Below, one piece after another: positions 1 to 31,437 of a stretch of 64,000 nucleotides of DNA. Position numbers and translations under genes: made by a program. This DNA comes from Rostratula benghalensis (taxonomy: Eukaryota; Chordata; Aves; Charadriiformes; Rostratulidae): NCBI GenBank assembly GCA_013399305.1, contig VXAI01000117.1, forward strand, positions 295,565-359,564, read 5' to 3'. Under the pieces are notes generated by a model, which saw only the letters and a list, made by a program, of their open reading frames with translations, had not been told where the DNA came from and searched no databases. How positions within the stretch are numbered: position 1 is the first letter of the stretch; each line of letters starts with the position of its first letter.

Positions 1-1927
1 AATTTGGAGAATCCCATAAGATTTCTTATTTGTTGTCAGCTGCCTTTCTAGCCTCTAGAGTAACATGAATTAACAAGGTAAGTGGTGTAAAGTGAACTTG
101 AACTAAAGAAAACATATTGTGTGGGCTCCTCTGCTTGCAGAATTTTGATGATTTTGATGCTGAAGGTAGAAACAGTAGCAAAGAGCTGTGGAGGAGGAAA
201 TGGTTTGAGGTGTCTGACTGGTACCGTTCTTTAGCCAGAGAGGGTTGCAGTTCACAGCTGCTGGCCCAACTGTCTTCTCCTAAAGTGGTGGGAATTTGCC
301 TGTCAGATGAAGGAACTGCTTAGTTAGTGTGGCATGGATTTTTCCTTGCTATGTGTGGTTATTTAATTAACCAATTTAGATTAGAATTGGACTTCTGTGC
401 TGTGCTCTGTATTAACTTAAGTTGGAGTTCTGGCAGTCAGTATCATCTCTGGTTATTGATCATGCATCAGAAATTCGGACAAGTACACATTTATGCACTA
501 GGTAGAAAAACAATGCATCTCTGCTTCCCACATACTTTATATTGGGATTTCTGTTGCAGCACAGGTAACAATATCCGTTCCTTTTTCTTCATATCCAATT
601 GGAATTTTCATCTTATTGTTCTTTTTAAGGTGTGTGTTTGCATATTCCTGTTCTCCTTCCCACCTTGCCCTCTCCTCCATGCACACATGTGAACACGCAC
701 ACAGAGCATGTAATCATTTCAGAGTAAAATCACATGCATTGCTTCCTGGTTTTCTGAAGAAACTTAGATGATGCTCTTGAACACACTCTAAGCACACAGG
801 AAAAAAATCCTCTTAACTTGTTATGAAAGATCGATCCATCCTTCAGATTAATTTGCTGACTGTTCATCAAACTTTTACGCTGAAGCACAACATATTCCTA
901 AAGTGTAAGGAGGAGGAGAAGGACATTAGTGCAGTATTCTAATAGTGCAAATATTTGAAGTTATAATGGATTAGTAATCAGCTGTAATGCTGTTGCTGCA
1001 GTTTGGTATGACTACAATCAGTAGAATTAGTTGTTGCTTTCTTATTGTGTTGTTACGTATTACTGTTTTTATTGAACTGGCTTGAGGAGTAGCTTGGTTT
1101 TTCCTATTATTTTGAGAGGCAGCAAGTAGAACAGATAAAAAGTTTTCTTCAAGCTGTAAGAAAAAGGACTCTACTCACAGAGATGTTAACAACCAAAGTA
1201 ATTTTAAATTAGCTGTAAAGAGGTTTTAAACATAAGGATCATCATAAGAAAGCCTATGCATATTTTTTTCTGCGTCAAAGAGAACTATGCAGGAGGGGTT
1301 GTAACACTTGGTTAAGAGTAGTTCTGGTTCCCTTGTGATATTTTAAAAACTCATTTCAAACCAAACACTTGAATGCCTCTGTGCCACATTATCAATGTAA
1401 TACTAATTTGATAGGATTGCAGACTAAAAAGTGTAGAGATTTTTTCCTGGTTTTGAAATGTTTGTGTTTAGCTAAAGTTTGAGTGGATAAAATGGTTGTT
1501 TTTTTCTTTTAATGCCAGCATGTTCCTGGACTAAAAATCCTGTTGATTTAAAATTTGAATAAAGAAATAAAAAAAACCCAGAAAAGATTTCCATGTGAGG
1601 AGAAAAACATAGCGGTCTAAACAATGTAAAGACATAAAAGGCATTGTGTTTATAAAAATGTGTGAAAACAATAGCTGCTAATTTCACACCCCATGGGACA
1701 AGAGAGTACGAAATGTGCTTTAGCTTTAGATAACAGAGTTGTATCCAGTAGCCAAGCTGGTTTACAGAGCTTTCTCTTAGTCTTTCTGCCACTAGAGGCT
1801 CGGTAGGCCAGGTGCCAGCTGAGGTGTTAGCAAAACCTACTGATTTCAGGCTTAATCTTTTCACCTACCTTTTCTCTTGCCTTAATGTGTTCATTATTTG
1901 CTAAGCACTACTCTGTTCTTTGTCCTC

Positions 1928-1963
1928 TTTTTTTTTTTTTTTTTTTTTCCTTTTTTTTTTTTT
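1928..1963 (+). repeat. T-rich tract (T21-CC-T13)
   Basis: Near-pure poly-T stretch within intron 12, far from any exon. Confidence 0.9.
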
Positions 1964-2079
1964 GTGTTTCTAATGCAGCTTGCTTTGTATGGGTGAGATA
2001 TGGAACAGCACCAAAATCCGGCACCCTGGAAAGCAAGGGATTTCTACCCTGTGACAAAAGAATACCGCCTTGACTTCAG

Positions 2080-2480
2080 AGATTGCCTAATCCCAGCTGT
2101 TCTGATAATATAATTAAGGCTGCCTAATGTCTTTAATTTTGCAACCAGTTTGTGTGAAAGGGAGAATTTGGCACTCTAAAGGCTTAAACGCTAAATAGCA
2201 ATCTCAAGGCGCCTAATTAGAATTCTCTGACATTAAGCTAATTGGTGAAACTGTATTTCAGCAGCTTAACTTCTTTATTAATTTTTCTTAGGATTTTCAA
2301 TGAAAATCAATTGATGAGCTGTCAGTATAGGATTTTTCGTAAATATAATTTGCTCTTTAGCGCTCCTGTCTGAAGCGGGCTGAAAGGCCCTGGACGAAAT
2401 ATGAAATCCATTGAATATTATCACTGGCATTCCATCCTTTTTCTTTAATCTCTTGCTCTTGACCTAAATAATGTGGTTAT
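2080..2480. promoter_or_regulatory. Candidate conserved non-coding element with homeodomain and PBX/MEIS-type motifs
   Basis: The block carries TAATTA (2111-2116), CTAATTAG (2213-2220) and TAATTGG (2239-2245). It also has the palindrome ATCAATTGAT (2306-2315), followed four bases later by CTGTCA (2319-2324, TGACAG on the other strand), an arrangement like PBX/MEIS composite sites. It is free of simple repeats. Regulatory function is inferred from motif content only, and its target gene, if any, is unknown. Confidence 0.3.
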
Positions 2481-5109
2481 TGTGAGATTCTGCTTTGCCA
2501 GATAGTCAGAACTCTTACAGACCAAGAGTCTGTTGGTGAAATGACGCTTTTCAGACTGGCAAATAGTAGCAAGTTGGTGTATTTGGTGTGTAACTTTATT
2601 AGATCAGAGAAGAAAAAGGATGGTGTGGCTTTATAATCCCTATGGCATGTGGAATTAGGAGATGTTTGCAATTTTATGATCAAGAAGTCAAATACAAAAA
2701 CATTTTCTGAGTGAATATTTTAAAATATTCTGTTAAACGTTTAAGTCCAGCTCAAACCAGTTGAGATCAGGTGTACACCATGATAGATTTCAGAAGAGCC
2801 TGGTTCTTATTTGGCAAGACTATCAGACATCTTAATACTGTGCATTACTTCCTTTTACTTTGTCTCTACTTTTGAAATACTTCCCTAATAATCTAGTTTA
2901 TGGAGACTCCAGTGGGTTCTCTGTCCTAATGTGATGCTTCATAATATAGATGCTTTTATTTCTGCTGGAAATCTGATTTAAGTGAGCTGTGACGTTGCTG
3001 GTGAGTTGGAGGTGACTGGATTTATTTGACAGTGGTGAGAAGTTATTGCAGGGTAAATATTAATGGTACTATTAATTAAGTGGGAGGAAGGAAAGAGGCA
3101 CCACCTTACTCTCATGCCAAAGTCAGGTCTGAAAAAAAAACACTTAACTGATTGTCAGTAAAAACCACTTTGTCCAGAGTAGAAATTTTTAGATTCTATT
3201 TATGTCAGGACTTAGCATATAGTGTGTGTTATCGCAAGTTTTACAGTTTAGCAACAGAACACTAAGTGTCCTTATGCCTTGTAGAACAGACTATCAAAGA
3301 TAATGCAGAGATAATACAGGTCCTACTCTCCATGAAGGCCAGCGGGAGTGTTTTATTGCAAATCAGATGTCTGTTTGGAGTTTCCAGGTGTTGTCATTTT
3401 TTATTCTTAAATGCATTTGTGATGCCAGTGAAAAAAGTAGCTTAGGAATTAGTTAGCTGCTTTACAGTGTCATTTGCCAAACGCTGTGTTCAGCCCAGCT
3501 GGGGCATGCAGGTAGAGGAGAGCAAATGAAAGCTAGTGACCCATCCCAGTGATAGGGGTATGTGGGGATTTGCTTTCTGGTTTGCAGAAGGTGAGGAAAA
3601 GTTGGCACTGTGATGGAGACAGTTAAAATTCAGTTCAATTCTGCGCATACAGAAAGTAAATTGTACAAGTGACTCCAGAATGTCTTAGCCTGTGGTGGCT
3701 GAATACCTAGCTTGTTTAGCCCTACAATGCTTTGAACACTGGCAACTGCCATTTCTGGCATGGGTAGCCGCTGCATTTTTAGTTCTTCTGACACTTGGAG
3801 CTGCTGTAAAATAGAGTCCTGGGACAGAACTGCCAGGCTTTAGAATTTACACTGCTTGCTTGCAAAGCTAATCATTGTGAATACTTAGCATGTAGCAGGT
3901 AACACGGATTTAAGTGTTTTGGGGAGCTATCAGTGCATGCAAGGAGAGGTTGAGCAACCTGCAGAGGCAAAGCATATGGGAGAGCAAAAAAAGGTCAAAT
4001 CACAAACTTTGGTAGCATTTTCCTTTTACGGCTGTTCTAGGAACTAGCAGTAATTATTATGCACATACAGGAAATAATCGGTTTAAAATGGAGCACTTTG
4101 GAAGGGTTGTATCACTGCTTTGTTTTGGTTTTATTTTTTTATTTTTTTCCCAATTCACCTGTGTTATGTAGCTTCTTTGCTTGAACACTATACTTTTTCT
4201 TATTTATTTTTTTTTAAGGAAAGATGTGGAAAAGCATTGCCCTTTCCAGATAGTAGCACTTCTGGAAAAGGGGTAGAAGGTGTTGAATCAAGTGAACTCT
4301 CTGTGGGTGTAATTGGTTTTCCATAGACAGTGGTTGACAGAAAGTAGCAGGTTAGAAGTGTACCTGTGTGAGCAAGCTGCCTGTGTAACCCAGGATACAT
4401 CTTGCCAGCTGTCAAGCACAGAGGTTGCTTCTGAGCCCCTCAAAAATTCTCTTTTTGTTCTGCTTGTCCAGAAGCAATGGTAACACTGCACCTTTTGTGC
4501 TTCTGTCTGGTCATGCAAGTGGTGCACTGCTTACAAACCCTGTGCTGCTGGGTTGCTTCCCCAAAGGGCCCTTTACAGTCACTTGGGTGTCTGTCCTGGT
4601 TACTTTAATTAGCCACTGGGAAGGGACACTTTAAACAGCCTTCTTCACCTTTAAGAATACAGTATCTCAAAGCGACTCTTCCCTAATTGCTTTACTGCAG
4701 TTATTCCATCCAGTCTTAGAACAGAAGCTGGTCTTGCCTCTGATTCTTGTGGGTAATTCTTGTGGTTTGTGCATTGAGGGTCTTACATCTTGAAAAGATT
4801 TTGTGACTTCAAGAAGAAACAAGCGGATCAGATGGATTATAATATAGCAGATTAGGGAAAATGTAAATGGATAGTGTTAGATGGATGGGTAAGCTAAGAT
4901 ACTGCAAAGGAATTAAAGAAAACCAAAAAGGGATAAATGCATTAGGCGTAAACCATTCTTCTACTTAATTTGCTTTCTATTATAAGATAATTTCTCTAAT
5001 ATTGCACTTTAATTTAACAAGGCAAATAAACTTGTGAGAAAATTATCATTTGAGAAACAGAGGGAGTATTTTTTTTTACTGGCAAGGCGTATAAAGGTAG
5101 AAATATTAA

Positions 5110-18694
<13,585 letters not shown>

Positions 18695-19712
18695 TAGTTT
18701 TTGAAGTTATGTAGCAAAAGTAACAAAACAGAGAAATTCTTTCTTTCCTAGTTCATGTAAAAATTTTGCGAGGAAAAGGAAAAGACATTTCTTTGCCTTT
18801 AAGACAAAAAATAATTTAATGTTGGAAAAATTAAAGGACAGTTTTACTTAGTGGAGACCATATCTGCAGGTCTTAACACTTAAAACAATTGAAGAGACTG
18901 GGGCATAGCTGCAGAATTGACAGAATTGTTGGGGTTTTTTTTCTCTTTATGCTGTGATTTGCTATGGGTTTACAGACAAAAAGAGTTAAAAAGTGTTCTC
19001 ATAAAGAGAGACAGAGCACGAAGAGAGGAGAGTTTGCCTGAATAATTAAGTGAGTGCCCTAAAAATAAATAAATAAATAGTTACACTGACATTATAGAGA
19101 GTAAGAGGAATCAAAATGTGCAGGAGAGAGTGCTTAGTTACTTTAACACTTCCTGCTGCAGTGGTTTAGATTTTGGGCTCTTTCAGTTTTGCATAAAGAG
19201 GGCAAGTAATGGCCTCTCAGCAAAATGACTGAAACAAAATTAATTTCCTCAATCACCTAATAATACTTTTTATAAATGTGATAGCTGATCATTAAAAGCC
19301 TACCATTTTGTCAATTTGCTGTTGTGAGGTAATTGACATTAGGCAATTTCTAATCCTTCCTTTAATACACAGTTAAACTAGCATTAAAGCATCCAAGTGA
19401 TCAAGCCAGGGTGAGTCCCAAGAAAAACCTGACACCAATTCAGACAGCTATATTCAGACTTGTGCTGTACATGCCAGTCTTCTGTCTTGTATTGATCAGT
19501 TGAAAGCTACAGCAGAACAAATCTGTGTCATGAAAAAACTACCACTTCTCTTAGGTTTACTAAACCATTTGTTTTGTGCTGTGTGTTTGCAAAATGAAAC
19601 ACTGCACCTTTTGTGAGACTTCTCCAGCAGAATTAATAGCAAATTAACAGCCTTGTGCTGAAGCGTCATGTTCAGCGCATCAAAATAGCATAAAATAGCA
19701 ACAGATGCATGT

Positions 19713-19736
19713 NNNNNNNNNNNNNNNNNNNNNNNN
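19713..19736. other. Assembly gap (24 N)
   Basis: Run of N directly followed by a G-rich sequence with four G runs at 19737-19752. The gap length may be nominal. Confidence 0.98.
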
Positions 19737-19752
19737 GGGGGGTGGGGTGGGG
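19737..19752 (+). repeat. G-rich tract with quadruplex-like spacing
   Basis: The tract reads ggggggtggggtgggg: three G runs of 6, 4 and 4 separated by single T bases. The first run is long enough to supply two quartet strands, and more G may be hidden in the adjacent gap. Confidence 0.75.
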
Positions 19753-22700
19753 AAGAGGAGCGATGCAATCTTTTTCCTTACAGTTCTCCCCCATCCCATT
19801 ATCTTTCCCCCACCCCTGAGTCTCTATTTTATGACTATTAGTCTCAGAAGGTTTGGTTAGTTACCACACACAGTTAAGCAGGATCAGTGTGTACAGAAAG
19901 CCAATTCAGTATCTGTGGAGTTCTTTTGTAGTTTTCTGTGTGAAGGTTTTTTCCCCGTTTTGTTTTGAGTGTCATTTGCAATTCATTGTCTGTGTTTTCT
20001 GAGGTTGGTGTATTCAGCTGCTTTGACCCTAGGTCTTGCACATTTAGCTCCTTGGATACAATCCTCTGACGTTCCTGCTGACGCTAGGAACACAAAAGCC
20101 ATTGAATATCTTGAGCAATAAAAAAAGCCTTTGTTTCGGTTTGTTATGACAAAACACCTGACTCAAAGAATAAGCAGCTAGATAAAAGTACATTTTTAAT
20201 GTTGGCACATGACCTGAGCTATATTTTGTTCCGCCTGAAGTATTTGCAAACACCTGAAGCTTTTTGTAGTAACTGCTTAAAAAAAAAAAAAAAATCCACG
20301 GTAAATGGCAACATGTAGAGGCAGAAATATTTTTTTTTCTCTATGCTTATTGATAAAATGAAACCTGGAAGATATTCCTGAAACATTACACATACTTTTT
20401 CTTTTTTATATGTATTTATGAAGAGATATGATGTAGTGCTTCAAACTCCCACTTGTAAGTAACTGTCCACCCTTCTTCCTTTATTTCCCCATCCTGAAAT
20501 TGTAAAGCAGCTCCTGGTCCAATATGGCCATGTGGAAAATCTCATGTCCAAGTCAACTGTATCACACCCTTGGCTGTCATAACCTGGGAGCATGGGGAGA
20601 ACCCCGGGGCTCAGCCTGGAAAGGAGAGCCTTGTGCTGCCCAACACTGACCCGCTCTGACCACGTCATGGGGCTGTGCCAGCAGCTTTAGACAGTCTTTG
20701 CTCTTTTTAAAGCAATGTCAAGCTAGGGAAAGGCGTGAAAGCACAAGTAAATTGTGGGTGGACGTCAGAGCTTGCAATTGGGTCTGTAATTCAGTATCCC
20801 TGACAAGTGTTAGGTATTAAAATGTTGATGTTTCTGCAGGATAACATTAAATGTCATGAAAAATACTTCCCTTTCGTGGGCAGAATGAGTCTTCTTGTTG
20901 GAGGACTAGGGCTGCACTTAGTGAACAAACTGGACAACAGTGAAATGAAATTGAAATTAAATCCCTCTGCTTTGGCATAGAGAATTTACCATGTGTTGCA
21001 GGTTGAACTGTAAGACTGAGGGGAAGTTATGATTAGGTGGCAAATACAACAGCAGCTGCAAGGACCTCAGTTGAACATTGACATTTCAGTGCAAAGATAA
21101 CAATTGTGGCTTGAAATCTGAGTATTTAAAATACAAGAGTCTGTACTGTTTGCATTCCATGTGTGGCTGAAATAATGTTTAAGAGGATCAAATGCTCCTA
21201 CAATTAGAGAAATAATTGCTTTTCGATTCCATTAAGACATAGAAAACCAGTCGGTTTTACACACTGTACCTCAGTGACTGTGTAGTGTTGTATAAAGGCC
21301 TAATGTAAGAAATGAAAACATACACGTTTTCCTGCCAGTAATCCACCAGATTGCACATGGACATGCGCATCTGTGAAAGCGGCAGTGTGGGTACACAGAG
21401 CAAGCTGTGCGCTCTCATGGCCCAACTGTGCACTCCAGTTCCAACCCAAATGCCATCACACAAGTCTCGAGTAAGGAAAGGAAGGTTTGGGTGTCGATTA
21501 TGACTTAAATCAGTGAAAGAGCAGAAAGTATTCAAGGGGAGGGTGGTAGCTGGGCAAGAGCTGTGTTGTAAAGGTTTATGGTGAAGCAATACTCCTTGAT
21601 ATTACAAAAAAAATCCCTCTCACTATATCATAGACATTCTGTTTTGCTTTTATGAAGTAGCAAAGCCCTCGATGTGCTGCTTTGCCGTGTGCTATAACCA
21701 GCAGAATGCATTAAAATTGCGTTGAGAAGATTAATGTGCTTCAAGGAACCCAGTGCTGGAGGATCTTGGGTTCTGGCAGTTGTGAAAGGCTTGTCAGTGG
21801 GCTGAGAGCTAAAGTGCTCCCAAATTTTGTATGGCTAGCCTATTGGCAGGGAACCGAAACAACATCAAAGCAAAACCAGCTCTTGCTGGTCATCACACTT
21901 GGGTGTTTTATGTCCAGGGTCCACTTCCAATATTGCTCTTTGAGAAGCAGCGTTTGTCCTCTGTGCAACACAGAGCACTTTTTAGTGCTTTTTACCAGCT
22001 TTTCGCTCCCTGGTAGCAGGCACAGAAGCGCCAAGACAGACACAAACCAGACTACTTCCCCTACTTCACACATAATCTTCTAAACTGAATTCTTAATCTT
22101 TCTTCGGTGAAAAGAATATTTCAAATGCTGAACATCCAGATCACTTAATACATGTACTGTGGAAATCTCTTTGAGCTGGAGCCCGCTCCACAGTGTTCAG
22201 TGCAGCATTTAAAAATGGTGCTCCTTTCTCTTCTGGTTTGTGCTCATATAGAAGGACAGAATAGTAGAAAATCCAGGGTGAAATCAGGGGAAATACAGAA
22301 TTGCAGCAATTCTTTTCTTGGCATGTCCAATAATAGTCCTTTTGGCTCGTATCTTGAGCAGATTGCCATCTGTATCCTTGTTAATTTTGGTTGTACAGTT
22401 TAATGTTGCTGTAAGTAATACACTAGAGAATTGGAGAAATGCTTATTTTAGCTGGCTGTTCTGGTGAGTTCTCAAAACTTTCTGCTTCAGAATAACTATA
22501 TCCCATTTATGCTATATATCAATACACAGAAGTTTTATAGTTGTTACTTCACAATGATCAAATGATCATTTTAAAAGAAAAAAACCAACTTCTCAGGTAA
22601 TGGGAGAAAAAAAGAAAGAATGCCCACATGCATTCACAATACATGAAGTGCTGAGAAAAGCAAGAAAATTATATATCCAGGTCAACCTTGTATGTTTTGC

Positions 22701-25444
22701 TTTAAGCAAGGCTAATTACTAAAGAAAAAAAATGGTTCTTGCTGTGGGAATAATTATAAATGTGGGTCATTGTGAGCAGGGTTTGTTATGGTGAAGTTTA
22801 ATTATATTTTACTTTTGCTACGCTGTTTGGCTGAAGCAAACAAGGGCTCTGTTCTTTCAGAGAAAAACCAAAAATAAAGCTAGTGACGTTCTTTATTTCA
22901 ACGCCCACACAGTGGTCTCGTCCCAACACTCCAGTCCTCAGAAGAAGAGAGCTGCTTCTTAATTTTAAATAAGCCAACTTATTTGTATAACCTTTAAATT
23001 ATAGCTATTAGGGCAAATCTTGCTGATATACGGCATGCTTTTTGGCTAATCTATTTCACTTGTGCTCTTGAATCATATTCTAGCCAGTTTCTTTCCTGCT
23101 GTGATATTCATCATCGCTATAACAGTGTACGTTTTCCATTTGATATGATACAGCATTTGGGTCTTGAAGAATTGCCTGAATACAGTTTATTATTGAAGTT
23201 CAGAATCTCAGTAACGTCAGTTGCTCTTTCTTCCTGGTCTGATGCAAACAGTAACAGTTCCATTAGGCTCATCTGAACCTGGGGTAAAAATACCAACTTT
23301 GAAATATATGAAGTGTCTGAGAGAAATAATTTGCATTACCTGAAATACATAGAAGCATCACCTCTAATCCTTGATATATCAGGGACTTCCACAGATTGTT
23401 AATGGAGTAAAAAGGAGAAGTTTAGCTGTGATCAGGTGCTCCAAACTTCATCCTGTCTTAGCATCCCTAACCAGTGAACCATAGCAGGTACAGCATATAA
23501 GCATCTTGGAAGAGAAAAAATATTGCAAGCATTTCAAAAGTGAAAACTGGCATGGCAGAGTCAGGAGAAGAGTTCTCTCAGCAACAGGAAGATGTACCTC
23601 TGCATGAAACTTTTAAGATAAGTTCTACATCAGACAGCCTATGCTGAAAGCACACAGATTATTCAGTCTAGGTTCAGCAGGAAAAAATGTTCTAAACCTC
23701 TACATTAATCTACTTCCAAGTAGATTTTCCTAGCTGTATAGTGGGTAAACCTGTTTGCTTATCAAAGTACAATGAAAACGATGTCTAATAGTGTAGGCTA
23801 AGGGAATATGAGAAGTAACAGGGCTTTCAGATGGTGGTCCTTGCTGGGGATGACTGGGAGTGTTTATAAATCCAGCTTGCTTCTTACTGGAGACGGAAAA
23901 TACTGCTCAGGGATGATTAATTTCCTTCTCCAAGACAAAAGACAGAAAAGGACCAGCTCAAAAGCAAGAGGCAAGTAAAGCCTGTCAACTCTACCAAATC
24001 TTCCTCAATGTTTAAAAGCACTGTGCCTGTGGCTTCAAAACTGCTTTTCATAATGAAGGCAAGTCCAGACGTGCAAGAGCCAGTTATAATTTATTTTCAG
24101 ATAGTATCTGTTGAACTATTTCTCCATTCTTATCCTTGGGAAGGGTAGACGTGGGGTGGTTTACGAGGGAGAGCTTAGTGCCGAGGTCAGGGTAGATCTT
24201 TGGGATTGCCCGTGATGCTGCCTGGATTTAGATATTTGATTTTCTAGACATTTTATTTAAATGCAGGCATTTGGAAATTGCAAGTAGATGCATATTAAAC
24301 ATGAAGCTTGCCTCCTCTAAGAGCAGATCTGCGTTCAGCTGTACTATATTCTGGCTATGTGAAGTCTTCATTATATACTGGCTGCCTTGACCTGTCCTTG
24401 AAAGCAGTCAGCCTCTGAAATTGCAGGAGAAAAAGGACTTACCTCCTAAGTACAAGTACTGCAGAATATTTACTACTTAAAACTAACTTTTTAGGCTATA
24501 ATTTCTTAATTGCTTAGAGACATAGCATAGTCCTGGTGCAGCAAACTCTAATAACATACGATTGCCTTAACTTTTGTTCTGCTACACAACAGTTTATGTT
24601 TCCCTGCTGGGTGTTAATTATTTTTTCCTCAGATTTCAGAAGACACTTTGGCAGTCTGATGGGACAGGGCCAAAAATTTCAGTCTCAAGCTGGGAGGTCT
24701 ATACAAAGGATTGAATTCTGAACCATAAATTTAAAATTAATTTCATGTAAAAAGACAAATATATTGTGCGTGAACTTCTACTGTAGTCTTTCTAGCAATG
24801 ACGCCTCCAATTTCAGAAAGTAAATCAGTCTTGGCTGCTGCATACTGTATGCTTTGTTCATGCTTCGTGACATTCTAACACAGGCTGCTGTTGAACTAAT
24901 TATTGCCCAGAAAAAGGAAGGAAATATGATGTGGAAGACACAGAGCTTGATCCACAGTTCCTCTTGAACTCAATGGGAGTCTTTTTATTGATGAAATTTT
25001 GGATCAGGTCTATGGAACCACAAGCTCAGCTCTCTGAAAAAAACGACTATGGCTATGAGAACTTGCACTGTTATTCGGTGTCACAATTAAAAAAGAAATC
25101 TTCTTTGCATTCAGTCATACTGCACCTGACTATGTTCTTACATTGTTGGGTTTTTTCTTGATGCTTAGGTTTTCCTGGTTTAAGAAAAAAAATAATACTT
25201 CTTTCTGGAAGCTTAAATTAAGAAGCCACTTAGATCTTTATTTAAATATAATAATGTGAAGTTGTTTTGGTTTTGTCTCTTTCATGTTTTTTTTCCCCCC
25301 TTCTTTTCTTGAATAATTTCTATTATTAGATTAAATTCCTCGGTTTGTAATTTTAGTTCATTTGCATTTCAGTAAATTTTTAGCCAAAACATTTATAGGA
25401 AGTTCATTAATGTTCATACGCTTTTATTTTTCTTTTACGTGCAG

Positions 25445-25654
25445 GTACTATTGGATACAATCAAAGAAACAGGATAGATACTCTTATGTATCTTCTAGCC
25501 TATCCACAAAAGCCAATGGTAAAAACAAAAACCATCGAACTGATAGATTTTGAAAAGCTGCCCGCTGGACAGAATGCCACAGTTGCTGTGATGAGCTACA
25601 GTGGTTACGATATCGAAGACGCTCTTGTCTTAAACAAGGCCTCTTTGGACAGAG
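25445..25654 (+). CDS. POLR3B: POLR3B exon 20 (residues about 695-765), catalytic-site acidic motif
   Basis: At 210 bases this is the longest exon in the window. It encodes [20 protein letters not shown] through [20 protein letters not shown] and DRG. The SGYDIEDA motif (residues about 747-754) holds the Glu-Asp pair equivalent to yeast Rpb2 E836/D837, which lies beside the second catalytic metal in the active site. The acceptor is gtgcag and the donor gtaaga. One position (ELID for ELIE) differs from human as I recall it. Confidence 0.98.
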
Positions 25655-30818
<5,164 letters not shown>

Positions 30819-30940
30819 TGACACATTTAACTAAAATAAATGCACGTTGGTATGCCTGTTTTACATACATAATATCATCATGCATGTTTCCATTGATTGG
30901 TTCAATGGAATGTTTATGAATGCAGTGGTAGAAGACCATA

Positions 30941-31381
30941 TCCTCTTGTCTGGTGAGACCTCACCTGGAGTACTGCGTGCAGCGCTGGAGCCCTCAGTAT
31001 AAGAAGGACGTGGACCTAATGGAGTGGGTCCAGAGGAGGGCCATGAAAATGATCTGGGGTTTGGAGCACCTTTGCTATGAGGACAAGCTGAGGGAGCTGG
31101 GGTTGTTTTACCTGGAGAAGAGGAGACTCTGGGGAGACCTAATAGCAGCCTTCCAGTACCTGAAGGGGGCCTACAGGAAGGCTGGGGAGGGTCTGTTTAC
31201 AAAGACCTGGCAGTGGCAGGATGAGGGGCAAGGGCTTTAAGCTGGAGAAGAGCAGAATTAGATTGGATGTTAGGAATAGGTTCTTTACCACAAGGGTGGT
31301 GGAACACTGGAACAGGTTGCCCAGGGAGGTCATTGAGGCCCTATCCCTGGAAATAATAAATAAATAAATAAATAAATAAAA
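30941..31381 (+). mobile_element. CR1 LINE fragment with (AAAT)n tail
   Basis: The frame from about 30953 translates to typical CR1 reverse-transcriptase C-terminal sequence ([38 protein letters not shown]). Later frames give [21 protein letters not shown] sequence. The match stops at about 31350 near the end of ORF2. A (AAAT)n run (31351-31381) follows, not the usual CR1 3' UTR with octamer repeats. Frameshifts show that the copy is dead. Confidence 0.9.
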
Positions 31382-31437
31382 TCCTTACTTCCTTACTTTG
31401 ATTTCTGAAAATCCTTACTTCCTTGCTTTGATTTCTA
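31381..31437 (+). repeat. Tandem duplication, period 30 bp
   Basis: Two copies of a 27-base unit (31381-31407 and 31411-31437) starting ATCCTTACTTCCTT and differing by only two bases, placed directly behind the CR1 tail. Confidence 0.9.

Noticed and set aside
117..323. Open frame preceded by cttgcag and containing a repeated GATGATTTTGATG acidic stretch, resembling a small exon
   Set aside because: It does not match POLR3B, whose exon before 5194 should end in ...LELAGQ. No protein family is recognised and the frame is short; it is probably chance inside an intron.
3631..3641. GTTCAATTC match to the Pol III B-box consensus, suggesting a tRNA gene or SINE
   Set aside because: No A box, no cloverleaf stems and no terminator at suitable spacing; a nine-base match occurs by chance.
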